A stretch of DNA of 64,000 nucleotides, from NCBI RefSeq assembly GCF_026341815.1, contig NZ_JAPENX010000001.1, positions 4,960,001 to 5,024,000 on the forward strand, written 5' to 3'. Positions 25,347 through 33,064 of the stretch are shown here, in pieces. The notes beneath the pieces were generated by a model. It was given only the letters and a program-made list of their open reading frames with translations. It made no database searches and was not told where the DNA came from. A program made the position numbers and the translations under genes. Position 1 is the stretch's first letter. Each line of letters starts with the position of its first letter. This stretch comes from Streptomyces sp. NBC_00572. Its GTDB lineage: Bacteria > Actinomycetota > Actinomycetes > Streptomycetales > Streptomycetaceae.

Positions 25347-25491
25347 ACCCGCCGCGACCTGCCCCCCCGTGACCTGAACCCTCCGTCCCGGAGCGCACCA
25401 CCCGACTCCGTCACGAAGCGAGCCTGCGAGGCGCACCACCCGCCTCCGTCCCGAAGCGCGCCCCGTTCGTTCCGTACTCCGCGCACCACCC
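25338..25491 (+). repeat. Short direct repeats between kdpD and kdpE
   Basis: GTGACCTGAACCC occurs at 25338-25350 and 25369-25381. GCGCACCACCC occurs at 25393-25403, 25431-25441 and 25481-25491, each followed by a related CTCCGTC-type sequence. The 209-bp gap between the two-component genes is otherwise empty. The repeats may be slippage relics or regulator sites. Confidence 0.5.
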
Positions 25492-25555
25492 CCTCCGCTC
25501 CCGTACTCTCTTGCTCCCGCCCGCACGGGCGACCGAAGAAGGAAGGTCCCCCTCC

Positions 25556-26242
<687 letters not shown>

Positions 26243-26299
26243 ACCAGCACCCGTTCGGGGGCAGGTCCCGGTGACGGCGGTGGCCGGTACGCTTTCTGT

Positions 26300-26698
26300 A
26301 TGAGTGCTGCACCACGTACAGAGAAGCCGGCCGGTAGGTTCCGCCGGATGCTCGACCGGCTCTCCTCCTCCCCGGAGGACCTGGAGTCGGAGGAGCTCCA
26401 GGAGGACGCCGAAGCGTCGGGGTGCACGCGTATCTGCGACTGCTCCGACCGCCAGATAGTCAAGGTGACTGGTACCTTGCGCACGGTCACGCTGCGTCCC
26501 CGGGCCGGTGTGCCCGCGCTGGAGGCCGAACTCTTCGACGGCACGGCACCGCTCGACGTCGTGTGGCTCGGCCGGCGCTCCATCGTGGGCATCGAGCCGG
26601 GCCGCAAGCTGATCGCCTCCGGCCGGATCTCCATGAGCCACGGCCGGCGGGTCCTCTTCAACCCCAAATACGAGCTCCGACCGCTCGGACAGGAGTAG
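26300..26698 (+). CDS. OB-fold nucleic-acid-binding domain protein
   Basis: A 132-residue protein with an N-terminal charged helix region (FRRMLDRLSSSPEDLESEELQEDA) and a single OB-fold. The fold spans DRQIVKVTGTLRTVTLRPRAG, LEAELFDGTAPLDVVWLGRRSI and RKLIASGRISMSHGRRVLFNPKYEL. The motif resembles the tRNA_anti-codon/RecJ-type OB domain, but binding to RNA, DNA or neither is untested. No ribosome site precedes the ATG; a leaderless transcript is possible. The stop lies 3 bp before the DUF3159 GTG, so the two are coupled. Confidence 0.82.
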   Translation: MSAAPRTEKPAGRFRRMLDRLSSSPEDLESEELQEDAEASGCTRICDCSDRQIVKVTGTLRTVTLRPRAGVPALEAELFDGTAPLDVVWLGRRSIVGIEPGRKLIASGRISMSHGRRVLFNPKYELRPLGQE

Positions 26699-26701
26699 CC
26701 G

Positions 26702-27442
26702 GTGACGTCCCTCGACAAGCCGACCACCACGGACCAGGACGCCCAGGCATCGAAGGAGGTCACCGAGGCCGCGCTGTTCGAGGCCTTCGGCGGCCTGCGG
26801 GGCATGGTCGAGACGGTCGTGCCGGGCCTGTTGTTCGTGACGATCTTCACGATCAACAAGAACCTGCAGATCTCGGCGATCGCCGCCCTCGCGGTGTCGC
26901 TGGTCCTGGTCGCCGTCCGGCTCATCCGTCGGGACACCGTCAAGCACGCGTTCAGCGGCGTCTTCGGTGTCGCCTTCGGTGTCGTCTTCGCGATGATGAC
27001 GGGCAACGCCAAGGACTTCTACCTGCCGGGCATGCTGTACACGCTGGGCCTCGCCCTCGCGTACATCGTCACCGCGATCGCCGGCGTCCCGCTGATCGGC
27101 CTGATCCTGGGCCCGGTCTTCAAGGAGAACCTCTCCTGGCGGACCCGTAACCCCGGCCGGAAGAAGGCGTACACGAAGGCCAGCTGGGCCTGGGGCCTGA
27201 TCCTGCTCGGCAAGTGCGCCATCCTCTTCCCGATGTACTGGTGGGCCGACACGACCAAGTTCGGCTGGGTGCTCGTGGCGCTCAAGATCCCGCCGTTCCT
27301 GCTCGCGGTCTACCTCACGTGGGTGTTCCTCGCGAAGGCTCCGCCGCCGATCGACGTCTTCGCCGAGATGGAGGCCGAGGAGCTCGCCGAGAAGGAGCGC
27401 AAGGCGGCCGCCGCCGCGGCGCAGAGCCACCCGGAGGCCTGA
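26702..27442 (+). CDS. DUF3159 integral membrane protein
   Basis: A 246-residue protein with six or so transmembrane helices: GLLFVTIFTI near residue 45, AALAVSLVLVAVRLI, GVFGVAFGVVFAMM, LYTLGLALAYIVTAIAGVPLIG, WGLILLGKCAILFPMYWW and VALKIPPFLLAVYLTWVF. The tail is charged and Ala-rich. This is the DUF3159 family, which resembles an intracellular-septation or channel-like fold but has no assigned function. AGGAG lies just before the GTG, inside the OB-fold gene's stop region. A 14-bp terminator follows. Confidence 0.87.
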   Translation: MTSLDKPTTTDQDAQASKEVTEAALFEAFGGLRGMVETVVPGLLFVTIFTINKNLQISAIAALAVSLVLVAVRLIRRDTVKHAFSGVFGVAFGVVFAMMTGNAKDFYLPGMLYTLGLALAYIVTAIAGVPLIGLILGPVFKENLSWRTRNPGRKKAYTKASWAWGLILLGKCAILFPMYWWADTTKFGWVLVALKIPPFLLAVYLTWVFLAKAPPPIDVFAEMEAEELAEKERKAAAAAAQSHPEA

Positions 27443-27455
27443 GACGGCACGAGAG

Positions 27456-27488
27456 AGGGCCCGGACCTGACGAACAGGTCCGGGCCCT
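27456..27488. terminator. Perfect 14-bp hairpin terminator
   Basis: Bases 27456-27469 pair with 27475-27488 around a 5-nt loop, between the convergent DUF3159 and trkA-like genes; probably bidirectional. Confidence 0.85.
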
Positions 27489-27506
27489 TCCTCGTACACC
27501 CGGTGC

Positions 27507-28184
27507 TCAGGACTCCGTCGGCTCCCGGCGGACCTGCAGCAGGTCCTCCAGCTGCTCCTCGCGGGCCTGCGCGGCCACGAACAGCAGCTCGTCGCCCGCC
27601 TCCAGGGTCTCCTCGGGGCTCGGCGTCAGCACCCGCGAACCGCGGATGATCGTCACGAGCGAGGTGTCCTGCGGCCAGGCCACGTCCCCGACGGCGGTGC
27701 CGGCGACCGCCGACTCCGGCGGCAGCGTCAGCTCGACAAGGTTCGCGTCGCCGTGGCTGAAGCGGAGCAGCCGGACGAGGTCGCCGACGCTCACCGCCTC
27801 CTCCACCAGGGCCGACATGAGGCGTGGGGTCGAGACGGCCACGTCCACGCCCCAGGCCTCGTTGAACAGCCACTCGTTCTTCGGGTTGTTCACCCGGGCG
27901 ACGACCCGCGGCACGCCGTACTCGGTCTTGGCGAGCAGCGAGACGACCAGGTTCACCTTGTCGTCGCCGGTCGCCGCGATCACCACGTTGCAGCGCTGGA
28001 GCGCCGCCTCGTCGAGCGAGGTGATCTCACAGGCGTCGGCCAGCAGCCACTCCGCCTGCGGCACCCGCTCCACCGAGATGGCGGTGGGCGCCTTGTCGAT
28101 GAGCAGGACCTCGTGACCGTTCTCCAGGAGCTCGCCCGCGATGGAACGGCCCACCGCACCCGCGCCCGCAATAGCGACACGCAT
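27507..28184 (-). CDS. TrkA-type RCK potassium-uptake regulator (second copy)
   Basis: A 225-residue cytoplasmic RCK protein. The Rossmann-fold RCK-N domain starts MRVAIAGAGAVGRSIAGELLENGHEVLLID, with GxGxxG and an acidic residue at the end of strand 2 for NAD(H)/ATP binding. The C-terminal RCK-C (TrkA-C) domain begins near NLVELTLPPESAVAG and ends RVLTPSPEETLEAGDELLFVA. Such proteins gate Trk/Ktr or related K+ transporters and bind nucleotides or c-di-AMP. Its ATG overlaps the stop of the first copy by one base. No TrkH/KtrB pore gene is adjacent, but a KimA-like permease is divergent from this operon. Confidence 0.9.
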   Translation of the reverse strand: MRVAIAGAGAVGRSIAGELLENGHEVLLIDKAPTAISVERVPQAEWLLADACEITSLDEAALQRCNVVIAATGDDKVNLVVSLLAKTEYGVPRVVARVNNPKNEWLFNEAWGVDVAVSTPRLMSALVEEAVSVGDLVRLLRFSHGDANLVELTLPPESAVAGTAVGDVAWPQDTSLVTIIRGSRVLTPSPEETLEAGDELLFVAAQAREEQLEDLLQVRREPTES

Positions 28185-28852
28185 CAGTGACCGCCCTCCT
28201 CAGGACCCTCGGCGAAGGCCTCCTCGACCTTCGCGATCTCGTCCGTGCGCATCATCACGTGCACCAGATCGCCCTCCTGGAGCACCGTCTGCGAGGTCGG
28301 CAGAATCGCTTCGCCCAGCCGGGTGAGGAAGGCGACGCGCACGCCGGTCTCCTCCTGGAGCCGGCTCACCTTGTGGCCGATCCAGGCGGGGGTGGTGTGC
28401 ACCTCCGCGAGCTGCACGCCACCGCTCGGGTCCCGCCACAGGGGCTCCGCGCCCGAGGGCAGCAGCCGGCGCAGCATCTGGTCGGCGGTCCAGCGGACCG
28501 TCGCGACCGTCGGGATGCCGAGGCGCTGGTAGACCTCGGCGCGCCGCGGGTCGTAGATCCGCGCCGCCACGTTCTCGATGCCGAACATCTCGCGGGCGAC
28601 CCGCGCCGCGATGATGTTCGAGTTGTCGCCGCTGCTCACCGCGGCGAAGGCGCCCGCGTCCTCGATGCCGGCCTCACGCAGCGTGTCCTGGTCGAAGCCC
28701 ACGCCCGTCACGCGCCGACCGCCGAAACCCGACCCCAGACGACGGAAAGCCGTCGGGTCCTGGTCCACGACCGCGACGGTGTGCCCCTGCTGCTCCAGGG
28801 TCTGCGCGAGAGCGGCTCCCACTCGCCCGCAGCCCATGATGACGATGTGCAC
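28184..28852 (-). CDS. TrkA-type RCK potassium-uptake regulator (first copy)
   Basis: A 222-residue RCK protein. MHIVIMGCGRVGAALAQTLEQQGHTVAVVD is the nucleotide-binding fold. SSGDNSNIIAARVAREMFG and RIYDPRRAEVYQRLGIPTV complete RCK-N, and the C-terminal TrkA-C domain ends AILPTSQTVLQEGDLVHVMM. It is the promoter-proximal gene of a two-gene operon; the stop overlaps the second copy's start. The two proteins differ clearly in sequence and may form a heteromeric ring or serve different transporters. It shares a 234-bp divergent promoter region with the KimA-like gene. Confidence 0.9.
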   Translation of the reverse strand: MHIVIMGCGRVGAALAQTLEQQGHTVAVVDQDPTAFRRLGSGFGGRRVTGVGFDQDTLREAGIEDAGAFAAVSSGDNSNIIAARVAREMFGIENVAARIYDPRRAEVYQRLGIPTVATVRWTADQMLRRLLPSGAEPLWRDPSGGVQLAEVHTTPAWIGHKVSRLQEETGVRVAFLTRLGEAILPTSQTVLQEGDLVHVMMRTDEIAKVEEAFAEGPEEGGH

Positions 28853-29073
28853 GTCCCCTTACCCCGCACTCCTGATCGTCTTACTGACCTGCGAAAACAC
28901 CCTGCTCACAACTTTCCTCACCCGATGCGCCCGGGTCGGGGCGGGCAACACCCTGCCGGGTCACCCGGTCCGAGCTTAAGCGGCAACGCTGGCGGGGACT
29001 GCATCCGAGGTGGTACTCAGGGAGATTCGGTGCCGATCGGGGGTGCCGGTGCGCGTGGCTGTTTTCGAACGCT

Positions 29074-29087
29074 TACGATCCTCTCCG
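29074..29087 (+). promoter_or_regulatory. -10 element suggesting a leaderless transcript
   Basis: TACGAT at 29074-29079 lies 7 nt before the GTG start at 29087, and there is no Shine-Dalgarno sequence in between. This spacing fits transcription starting at or next to the GTG. No good -35 is visible. The rest of the 234-bp divergent gap (28853-29086) shows no ORF and no recognised riboswitch. Confidence 0.4.
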
Positions 29088-31138
29088 TGTCCAAACTGAC
29101 CGACCTTCCCAAACGGATCCTGATCGGGCGGGCCCTGCGCAGCGACAAGCTCGGAGAGACTCTCCTCTCCAAGCGGATCGCGCTCCCCGTCTTCGCCTCC
29201 GACCCGCTGTCCTCGGTGGCGTACGCACCGGGCGAGGTGCTCCTCGTTCTGTCCGTGGCCGGTCTGTCGGCCTACCACTTCAGCCCGTGGATCGCCCTCG
29301 CGGTCGTCGTCCTGATGTTCACGGTCGTCGCCTCGTACCGGCAGAACGTCCACGCGTACCCGAGCGGCGGCGGCGACTACGAGGTCGCCAACACCAACCT
29401 CGGGCCCAAGGCCGGACTGACCGTCGCGAGCGCCCTGCTCGTCGACTACGTCCTGACCGTCGCCGTGTCGATCTCCTCGGGCATCGAGAACCTCGGCTCG
29501 GCGATCCCCTTCGTGGTCGAACACAAGGTGGCCTGCGCGGTCGCCGTGATCGTGCTGCTGACCGTGATGAACCTGCGCGGCGTGAAGGAGTCGGGCTCGC
29601 TCTTCGCGATCCCGACGTACGTCTTCGTCGCCGGCGTCTTCATCATGATCGCCTGGGGTGCGTACAAGGGGATCGTCCTCGACGAGACCATGAAGGCGCC
29701 CACCGCCGACTTCGAGATCAAGGCCGAGCACGAGGGGCTGGCGGGCTTCGCGCTCGTCTTCCTGTTGCTGCGGGCCTTCTCCTCCGGCTGTGCGGCGCTC
29801 ACCGGTGTCGAGGCCATCTCCAACGGCGTCCCCGCCTTCCGCAAGCCGAAGTCGAAGAACGCCGCCACCACGCTCGCCCTCATGGGCGGCCTGGCCGTCA
29901 CCATGTTCTGCGGCATCATCTTCCTCGCCATGGCCACCGACGTACGGATGGCCGAGAAGCCCACCGAGGACCTGCTCGTCAACGGCGTGCCGGTCGGCGA
30001 GGGCTACGTCCAGGACCCCGTCATCTCCCAGGTCGCGGCCGCCGTCTTCGGTGACGGAACGTTCTTCTTCATCGTGCTCGCCGCCGCCACCGCGCTCGTC
30101 CTCTTCCTGGCCGCCAACACGGCGTACAACGGCTTCCCGCTCCTCGGCTCGATCCTCGCCCAGGACCGCTACCTGCCGCGCCAGCTGCACACCCGCGGCG
30201 ACCGCCTCACCTTCTCCAACGGCATCGTGCTCCTCGCCGGCGCCGCAGCCCTGCTCGTCTGGGTCTACGGAGCCGACTCGACCAAGCTGATCCAGCTGTA
30301 CATCGTCGGCGTCTTCGTCTCCTTCACGCTCAGCCAGACCGGCATGGTCCGGCACTGGAACCGGCACCTGAAGGCCGAGAAGGACCCGGCCAAGCGCCGC
30401 CACATGATCCGCTCCCGCGCGATCAACGCCTTCGGCGCCTTCTTCACCGGCCTCGTCCTCGTCGTCGTCCTCGCCACCAAGTTCACCCACGGCGCCTGGG
30501 TCGCCCTGCTCGGCATGGTGATCTTCTACGGGACGATGTCCGCGATCCGCAGGCACTACGACTCGGTCGCGGCCGAGATCGCCGCCGCGGAGGAACGCCC
30601 CGACGAGTACGTACGCCCGTCCCGGGTCCGCTCCGTCGTCCTGGTCTCCAAGCTCCACAAGCCCACCCTCCGCGCCCTGGCCTACGCCAAGCTCATGCAC
30701 GCGCACGAGCTGGAGGCGCTGACCGTCAACGTCGACCCGGTCGAGACCAAGGCCCTCAGGGAGGAGTGGGAGCGGCGCGGCATCAACGTCCCGCTCAAGA
30801 TCCTCGACTCCCCGTACCGCGAGATCACCCGCCCGGTGATCGAGTACGTCAAGAACATCCGCCGCGAGAGCCCGCGCGACGCCGTCTCCGTCTACATCCC
30901 GGAGTACGTCGTCGGGCACTGGTACGAGCACCTGCTCCACAACCAGTCCGCACTGCGCCTCAAGGGCAGGCTGCTCTTCACCCCCGGCGTCATGGTCACC
31001 TCGGTCCCGTACCAGCTCCAGTCCTCCGAGGCCGCGAAGAAGCGGGCCCGCAAGCGCCAGGACTGGAACGCGCCCGGCTCGGTCCGCCGCGGCCCGGTGG
31101 AGAAGCGCCAGAAGGAACCGACCGCAAAGAGCAACTAG
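29087..31138 (+). CDS. APC-superfamily permease, KimA-like (candidate K+/H+ symporter)
   Basis: A 683-residue protein. The cytoplasmic lead KRILIGRALRSDKLGETLLSK is followed by PVFASDPLSSVAYAPGEVLLVL, the conserved first helix. VASYRQNVHAYPSGGGDYEV, LLVDYVLTVAVSISSGIENL and MNLRGVKESGS are very like the Bacillus KimA (YdaO) family. There are about 12 hydrophobic helices to residue 480, then a cytoplasmic C-terminal domain of about 200 residues ending in a basic tail (KKRARKRQDW). KimA imports potassium by proton symport and is inhibited by c-di-AMP. The location between KdpDE and two RCK proteins supports potassium transport, but an amino-acid substrate cannot be excluded. Confidence 0.82.
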   Translation: MSKLTDLPKRILIGRALRSDKLGETLLSKRIALPVFASDPLSSVAYAPGEVLLVLSVAGLSAYHFSPWIALAVVVLMFTVVASYRQNVHAYPSGGGDYEVANTNLGPKAGLTVASALLVDYVLTVAVSISSGIENLGSAIPFVVEHKVACAVAVIVLLTVMNLRGVKESGSLFAIPTYVFVAGVFIMIAWGAYKGIVLDETMKAPTADFEIKAEHEGLAGFALVFLLLRAFSSGCAALTGVEAISNGVPAFRKPKSKNAATTLALMGGLAVTMFCGIIFLAMATDVRMAEKPTEDLLVNGVPVGEGYVQDPVISQVAAAVFGDGTFFFIVLAAATALVLFLAANTAYNGFPLLGSILAQDRYLPRQLHTRGDRLTFSNGIVLLAGAAALLVWVYGADSTKLIQLYIVGVFVSFTLSQTGMVRHWNRHLKAEKDPAKRRHMIRSRAINAFGAFFTGLVLVVVLATKFTHGAWVALLGMVIFYGTMSAIRRHYDSVAAEIAAAEERPDEYVRPSRVRSVVLVSKLHKPTLRALAYAKLMHAHELEALTVNVDPVETKALREEWERRGINVPLKILDSPYREITRPVIEYVKNIRRESPRDAVSVYIPEYVVGHWYEHLLHNQSALRLKGRLLFTPGVMVTSVPYQLQSSEAAKKRARKRQDWNAPGSVRRGPVEKRQKEPTAKSN

Positions 31139-31142
31139 ACTG

Positions 31143-31170
31143 GTGGGCTGCCGTCCAAACGGCAGCCCAC
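31143..31170 (+). terminator. 12-bp hairpin between permease and methyltransferase genes
   Basis: Bases 31143-31154 pair perfectly with 31159-31170 around a 4-nt loop, directly after the permease stop. It is a terminator or attenuator before the methyltransferase gene 40 bp on. Confidence 0.8.
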
Positions 31171-31210
31171 AGTCGCTTCCCCTGTTCCTCCCCCTTGGAG
31201 TCTCCCCGCC

Positions 31211-32539
31211 ATGCAGAACACCCCTGTTTCGTCGTTGGTCGGGGAAGAGTACGAGGTCGAGGTCGGTCCGGTGGCCCACGGCGGCCACTGCATCGCCCGC
31301 ACCGAGGCGGGCCGCGTCCTCTTCGTCCGCCACGCGCTGCCCGGCGAGAAGGTCATCGCCCGCGTGACCGAGGGCGAGGAGACCTCCCGCTTCCTGCGCG
31401 CGGACGCGGTGTCCGTGCTCGAGGCGTCGAAGGACCGCGTCGAGGCCCCCTGCCCCTTCGCGGGCCCGGGCAAGTGCGGCGGCTGCGACTGGCAGCACGC
31501 CAAGCCGGGCGCCCAGCGCCGCCTCAAGGGCGAGGTCATCGCCGAGCAGCTCATGCGGCTCGCCGGCCTCACCCCCGAGGAAGCCGGCTGGGACGGCACC
31601 GTCATGCCGGCCGAGGGCGACAAGCTCCCGCAGGGCGAGGTCCCGCAGTGGCGCACCCGCGTCCAGTACACGATCGACGCGGAAGGCAACGCGGGCCTGC
31701 GCAAGCACCGCTCGCACGAGGTCGAGGTCGTCGACCACTGCATGATCGCGGCGCAGGGCGTCTCGGAACTCGGCATCGAGAAGCGCACGTGGGAGGGCAT
31801 GGCCTCGGTCGAGGCCATCGCCGCCTCCGGCTCGGGCGACCGCCAGGTGATCCTGACCCCCAAGCCCGGCGGCCGCCTCCCCCTGGTCGAACTGGACAAG
31901 CCGGTCTCCGTCCTCCGCGTCGACGAGAACGACGGCGGCGTCCACCGCGTCCACGGCCGAGCCTTCGTCCGCGAGCGCGCCGACGACCGCACCTACCGCG
32001 TCGGCAACGGCGGCTTCTGGCAGGTCCACCCGAAGGCCGCCCAGACCCTCATGCTCGCCGTCATGCAGGGCCTGACCCCCCGCAAGGGCGAAACCGCCCT
32101 CGACCTCTACTGCGGCGTCGGCCTCTTCGCGGGCGCCCTCGCCGACCGCGTCGGCGACCAGGGCGCGGTCCTCGGCATCGAGTCCGGCAAGCGCGCCGTC
32201 GAAGACGCCCGCCACAACCTGGCCGCCTTCCCGCGCGTCCGCATCGAACAGGGCAAGGTCGAGTCGGTCCTCCCGCGCACCGGCATCACGGAGGTGGACC
32301 TGATCGTCCTCGACCCCCCGCGCGCCGGCGCCGGCAAGCAAACGGTCAACCACCTCGCCGGCCTCGGCGCCCGCCGCATCGCCTACGTAGCCTGCGACCC
32401 GGCAGCCCTGGCCCGAGACATCGCCTACTTCGCGGACCGCGGCTACAAGGTCCGCACGCTCCGTGCGTTCGACCTGTTCCCGATGACGCACCATGTCGAG
32501 TGCGTCGCGATCCTTGAGCCTGCTGAAAAGGGCCGCTGA
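31211..32539 (+). CDS. TrmA/RlmD-type class I SAM-dependent RNA methyltransferase
   Basis: A 442-residue uridine-C5 methyltransferase-family protein. The N-terminal TRAM domain (about 1-65: VEVGPVAHGGHCIARTEAGRVLFVRHALPGE) binds RNA. A middle region carries cysteines that may hold an iron-sulfur cluster (APCPFAGPGKCGGCDWQH). The Rossmann domain has motif I LDLYCGVGLFAGAL, LDPPRAGAG and the catalytic-Cys context AYVACDPAALARD. Whether it modifies tRNA or 23S rRNA is not readable. The last 18 codons and stop reappear 11.4 kb downstream at 43,849-43,905, so the 3' end of this gene appears to be the insertion site of the neighbouring island. The reading frame itself is intact. Confidence 0.92.
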   Translation: MQNTPVSSLVGEEYEVEVGPVAHGGHCIARTEAGRVLFVRHALPGEKVIARVTEGEETSRFLRADAVSVLEASKDRVEAPCPFAGPGKCGGCDWQHAKPGAQRRLKGEVIAEQLMRLAGLTPEEAGWDGTVMPAEGDKLPQGEVPQWRTRVQYTIDAEGNAGLRKHRSHEVEVVDHCMIAAQGVSELGIEKRTWEGMASVEAIAASGSGDRQVILTPKPGGRLPLVELDKPVSVLRVDENDGGVHRVHGRAFVRERADDRTYRVGNGGFWQVHPKAAQTLMLAVMQGLTPRKGETALDLYCGVGLFAGALADRVGDQGAVLGIESGKRAVEDARHNLAAFPRVRIEQGKVESVLPRTGITEVDLIVLDPPRAGAGKQTVNHLAGLGARRIAYVACDPAALARDIAYFADRGYKVRTLRAFDLFPMTHHVECVAILEPAEKGR

Positions 32540-32617
32540 CCTGCGGCTTTATCGAGTGTGCGTTATGTGCGCTACGTGCGTTACGGGCGATATCTTGACG
32601 CATATCTGACGCATATC
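32483..32617 (+). repeat. Left copy of island-flanking duplication (attL candidate)
   Basis: This stretch covers the last 18 codons of the RNA methyltransferase gene, its stop and about 78 bp beyond. It aligns almost colinearly with 43,849-43,982: same codon count to the stop, then one base of difference in spacing. Most bases match, and 24 consecutive bases are identical (32,578-32,601 versus 43,943-43,966). The 24-bp block is the best candidate recombination core. Confidence 0.75.
32558..32593 (+). repeat. Four tandem 9-bp repeats (GTGCGYTAY)
   Basis: GTGCGTTAT (32558-32566), GTGCGCTAC (32567-32575), GTGCGTTAC (32576-32584) and a degenerate GGGCGATAT (32585-32593) follow one another without gaps. 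An inverted, diverged copy of the same array lies at 43,723-43,767, and a more degenerate direct copy lies at 43,921-43,959. These may be arm-type binding sites for a recombinase or another DNA-binding protein. Confidence 0.7.
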
Positions 32618-32657
32618 TGACGCATATCTGACGCACGTGACGCACGTTTGACGCACG
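32596..32657 (+). repeat. Tandem 11-bp repeats (TGACGCATATC-type)
   Basis: TGACGCATATC occurs three times head to tail (32596-32606, 32607-32617, 32618-32628), followed by variants starting TGACGCACG at 32629, 32638 and 32649. Two degenerate 11-bp units (TGACGCTGAGA, TGACGCTCGTT) occupy the matching place at the right boundary (43,961-43,982). One helical turn per unit suggests protein binding on one DNA face. Confidence 0.75.
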
Positions 32658-32707
32658 AACGGCCCGTTGCCTGACGAGTCGTCACGCGTGGTTTGAGCCT
32701 GCCGGGA

Positions 32708-32734
32708 AGAGCACCCCCCCAGGTGGGGTGCTCT
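32708..32734 (+). terminator. 10-bp hairpin at the island's left end
   Basis: Bases 32708-32717 pair with 32725-32734 around a 7-nt loop. It could terminate the methyltransferase transcript or insulate the hsd operon from it. Confidence 0.65.
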
Positions 32735-33064
32735 CCGCGGTGGGGTGGTGAGGCCGGCTGCTGAGCGCTTGGTCGGCCCCGCCCCCTCGCTTCTCGGCCG
32801 TGACGTTCCGTGATGCTGGGGCGAGCGTCGGACGTATGTCTTGTCGGGAGTCGTGCCCGAGGAAGGGTGTCAAGTCGTCTGCTCCTGGTTCGCGGATGTC
32901 GGACAGCTGGGACGGCGTGCTTAGCGGCCGCAATCACGCTCGGTTCGGCGCTTGGGTGACGGTCACCGTCTGAAGGTCGCTGTTGCCTGCCGTATCGGAC
33001 TCCCGAAATGTCAGTGCCCTCCTTCATAATCGGGGCACCGTCTTCAACGAAGGACCTCACCTCT
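32735..33064 (+). promoter_or_regulatory. Upstream region of hsdM with a candidate -10
   Basis: This 330-bp stretch has no gene I accept and is less GC-rich than the core genome. CATAAT at 33,025-33,030 is a good -10 element that would place the transcript start near 33,037. That puts the in-frame ATG at 33,008 outside the transcript and supports the GTG at 33,065 as the hsdM start. No matching -35 is clear. Confidence 0.4.

Noticed and set aside
28853..29086. c-di-AMP (ydaO-type) riboswitch upstream of the KimA-like gene
   Set aside because: I looked for its conserved blocks and found none. The start codon appears to be leaderless.
28976..32494. Very long minus-strand open frame (over 1,100 codons) opposite the permease and methyltransferase genes
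   Set aside because: It has no recognisable motif, is Gly/Asp/Arg-rich as expected of an antisense frame in high-GC DNA, and lies wholly over two well-supported plus-strand genes.
32596..32657. CRISPR array
   Set aside because: The 11-bp units are directly contiguous with no spacers and no cas genes are present.
32500..32700. tRNA gene as the island's integration site
   Set aside because: No cloverleaf or anticodon-arm pattern is visible at either boundary; the duplicated sequence is the tail of a protein gene.
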